A stretch of DNA of 5,419 nucleotides from JBFFXF01 sp041569895 (GTDB lineage: Bacteria; Planctomycetota; UBA8108; JACQVS01), in the NCBI GenBank assembly GCA_041569895.1, contig JBFFXF010000387.1, forward strand, positions 1 to 5,419, written 5' to 3'. The notes beneath the pieces were generated by a model. The model made no database searches. It worked only from the letters and a program-made list of their open reading frames with translations, and was not told the DNA's origin. This document shows, one piece after another, positions 4,001 through 5,419 of the stretch. Position 1 is the first letter of the stretch; every line of letters starts with the position of its first letter. The translations under genes and the position numbers were made by a program.

Positions 4001-5350
4001 ATGAAGAGATTCTCGCGCATTCTCATAGCGAATCGGGGCGAGGTGGCGCTTCGCGTCATCCGCGCGTGCAAGGAGCTGGGGATCGAGACGGTCGTCGTCT
4101 ACTCCGAGGCCGACGCCAAGGCGCGGTACGTCCAGCTCGCCGACGACGCCGTGTGCATCGGGCCGGGGCCGAGCGCCCAGAGCTATCTCGATATTCCCAA
4201 GATCATCAGCGCCGCCGAGATCACCGACGTCGAGGCGATCCATCCCGGCTACGGCTTCCTCGCCGAGAACGCGCACTTCGCCGAGATCTGCCGCTCCTGC
4301 CACATCGAGTTCATCGGCCCCTCCGTCGAGGCGATCCGCATGCTCGGCGACAAGGCCAGGGCGCGCGAGCTGGCGAGGGCGAACGACGTGCCGTGCGTCC
4401 CGGGCAGCGACGGGATCGTCGAGAGCGAGAACGACGCCAAGGAGATCGCGCGCGCCATCGGCTACCCGGTGATGATCAAGGCGTCGGCCGGCGGCGGCGG
4501 TCGCGGCATGCGCATCGCGCACAATGACATCAGCCTGCTGAAGGGGTTCCACGCGGCGAAGGTCGAGGCGGATACGGCCTTCAAGAACCCCGAGGTCTAC
4601 ATCGAGAAGTACGTCGAGAATCCGCGGCACGTCGAGATCCAGATCCTCGCCGACAACGCCGGCACGGTCGTCCACCTCGGGGAGCGCGACTGCAGCCTGC
4701 AGCGCCGGCACCAGAAGCTGATCGAGGAGTCGCCCTCGCCCGGGCTCCCCTCGGCCGTGCGCGAGGCGATGGGCGATGCCGCGAAGAACCTGGCGCGGGC
4801 CGCCGGGTACTCGAACGCGGGCACCGTCGAGTTCCTCGTCGACCGCGACATGAACTTCTACTTCATCGAGGTGAACACGCGCATCCAGGTCGAGCACCCG
4901 GTCACGGAGATGGTCACCGGCATCGACCTGATCCAGGAGCAGATCCGCATCGCCGCCGGCGAATCTCTCGGGTACGAACAGGAGGACATCCGCTTCCACG
5001 GGGCCGCCATCGAGTGCCGGATCAACGCCGAGGACCCCGAGAACAACTTCCGCCCGTCGCCGGGGAAGGTGACGCAGTTCATCCAGCCCGGCGGCTTCGG
5101 CGTCCGCCTCGACACCCACATCGTGACCGGCTACGAGATCCCGCCCTTCTACGATTCGCTGATCGGCAAGCTGATCGTCCACAAGAAGGACCGCCCCTCG
5201 GCGATCGCCGCCATGCGACGGGCCCTCGACGAGCTCGTCATCGAGGGCGTGCGAACGACCGTGCCGCTCTACGCGGAGATCTTCCGCCACTTCCACTTCC
5301 TGCGGGGCAATATCAATACGGGGTTCCTGGAGGAGTACTTCCTCGGGTAG
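4001..5350 (+). CDS. accC: Acetyl-CoA carboxylase biotin carboxylase subunit
   Basis: This 449-residue protein is a complete biotin carboxylase of normal length. It uses ATP and bicarbonate to carboxylate the biotin on AccB. Motifs in order: ILIANRGEVALRVIRACKEL (residues 7-26), EAIHPGYGFLAEN (78-90), MLGDKARA (114-121), the ATP-grasp glycine-rich loop KASAGGGGRGMR (160-171), EKYVENPRHVEIQILAD (202-218), ERDCSLQRRHQKLIEE (228-243), FIEVNTRIQVEHPVTEM (288-304), ECRINAEDP (338-346) and YDSLIGKLIVH (384-394). By alignment with E. coli AccC, ATP or metal ligands Lys118, Lys160, Glu277 and Glu290 and catalytic Arg294 are retained. The ATG at 4001 gives the usual N-terminus; a GTG immediately before it is an alternative adding one residue. 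An in-frame stop at 3944 excludes earlier starts. Propionyl-CoA or pyruvate carboxylase subunits share this fold, but length and pairing with accB favour AccC. Confidence 0.97.
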   Translation: MKRFSRILIANRGEVALRVIRACKELGIETVVVYSEADAKARYVQLADDAVCIGPGPSAQSYLDIPKIISAAEITDVEAIHPGYGFLAENAHFAEICRSCHIEFIGPSVEAIRMLGDKARARELARANDVPCVPGSDGIVESENDAKEIARAIGYPVMIKASAGGGGRGMRIAHNDISLLKGFHAAKVEADTAFKNPEVYIEKYVENPRHVEIQILADNAGTVVHLGERDCSLQRRHQKLIEESPSPGLPSAVREAMGDAAKNLARAAGYSNAGTVEFLVDRDMNFYFIEVNTRIQVEHPVTEMVTGIDLIQEQIRIAAGESLGYEQEDIRFHGAAIECRINAEDPENNFRPSPGKVTQFIQPGGFGVRLDTHIVTGYEIPPFYDSLIGKLIVHKKDRPSAIAAMRRALDELVIEGVRTTVPLYAEIFRHFHFLRGNINTGFLEEYFLG

Positions 5351-5377
5351 GGGGCCCGCCTTTCGGGATTCGGCCCC
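5351..5377 (+). terminator. GC-rich hairpin after accC, possible terminator
   Basis: GGGGCC (5351-5356) pairs with GGCCCC (5372-5377) directly after the accC stop codon. An alternative inner stem, CCCG (5355-5358) with CGGG (5364-5367), is also possible. No T-run follows; instead a C-rich, G-poor hexamer array begins, which might favour Rho-dependent release. Terminator function is uncertain. Confidence 0.35.
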
Positions 5378-5419
5378 GTTCCCGTACCCGTGCCCGTTCC
5401 CGTACCCGTGCCCGTTCCC
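5378..5419 (-). repeat. 18-bp repeat of GTNCCC hexamers, truncated by window end
   Basis: The 18-bp unit GTTCCCGTACCCGTGCCC occurs twice (5378-5395, 5396-5413), and a third copy begins at 5414 and is cut off by the window edge. Eight CCC tracts occur every six bases, starting at 5375. The minus strand therefore reads GGGNAC repeats with G-quadruplex potential, the same hexamer family as at 249-284. In both places the C-rich strand is the sense strand of the preceding gene. Confidence 0.9.

Noticed and set aside
3821..5296. A 491-codon minus-strand frame antisense to accC
   Set aside because: It is rich in Asp, Val, Arg, Leu and Gly, as expected for the complement of GC-rich coding DNA; accC on the other strand is unambiguous.
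249..5419. The inverted GGGNAC arrays at both ends as terminal repeats of a transposon or integrated element
   Set aside because: The content between them is housekeeping genes with no transposase, integrase or recombinase, and the arrays are imperfect simple repeats without target-site duplications. Recombination between them remains possible but is not shown.

Overview
The window reads as a GC-rich bacterial chromosome segment of ordinary housekeeping genes separated by repeat-rich intergenic DNA. Coding regions are strongly G/C-ending at third positions. The combination of GC-rich accBC, DUF72 and YkgJ genes, simple hexanucleotide arrays, 9-bp CGCAGATTN repeats and weak Shine-Dalgarno use would fit an uncultivated soil or sediment lineage such as Acidobacteriota. 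No 16S rRNA or lineage-specific marker is present, so this placement is only a guess.

Layout. Positions 1-358 hold no convincing gene. They contain short inverted and direct repeats, a 13-bp tandem array, a run of six evenly spaced GGG tracts with G-quadruplex potential, and a degenerate hexamer array. Positions 359-2250 (minus strand) are a two-gene unit: a DUF72/YecE-family gene followed by an RluA-family pseudouridine synthase, overlapping by the ATGA arrangement. Positions 2251-2495 separate this unit from the divergent plus-strand genes and carry 9-bp repeats and a short GAGGAC array. A small YkgJ-type cysteine-cluster gene (2496-2924) starts six bases after a good -10 box with no usable RBS, so it is probably leaderless. 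Next come a sigma70-like promoter, a leader of about 135 nt, accB (biotin carboxyl carrier protein, TTG start), a 370-bp gap, and accC (biotin carboxylase, complete). The window ends in another GTNCCC hexamer array.

How the genes work together. AccC carboxylates the biotin on AccB using ATP and bicarbonate. AccB then delivers the carboxyl group to a carboxyltransferase that is not in this window, giving malonyl-CoA for fatty acid synthesis. The other three genes have no evident link to this pathway. RluA-family enzymes modify RNA, and DUF72 and YkgJ proteins are poorly characterised.

No new defence or mobile system is visible. The most unusual items are non-coding: a perfect 25-bp inverted repeat that swallows the accB stop codon, an unusually long accB-accC gap with an iterated GAGAAAAGAC motif, and C-rich/G4-capable hexamer arrays in the same orientation beyond the 3' ends of both gene units.
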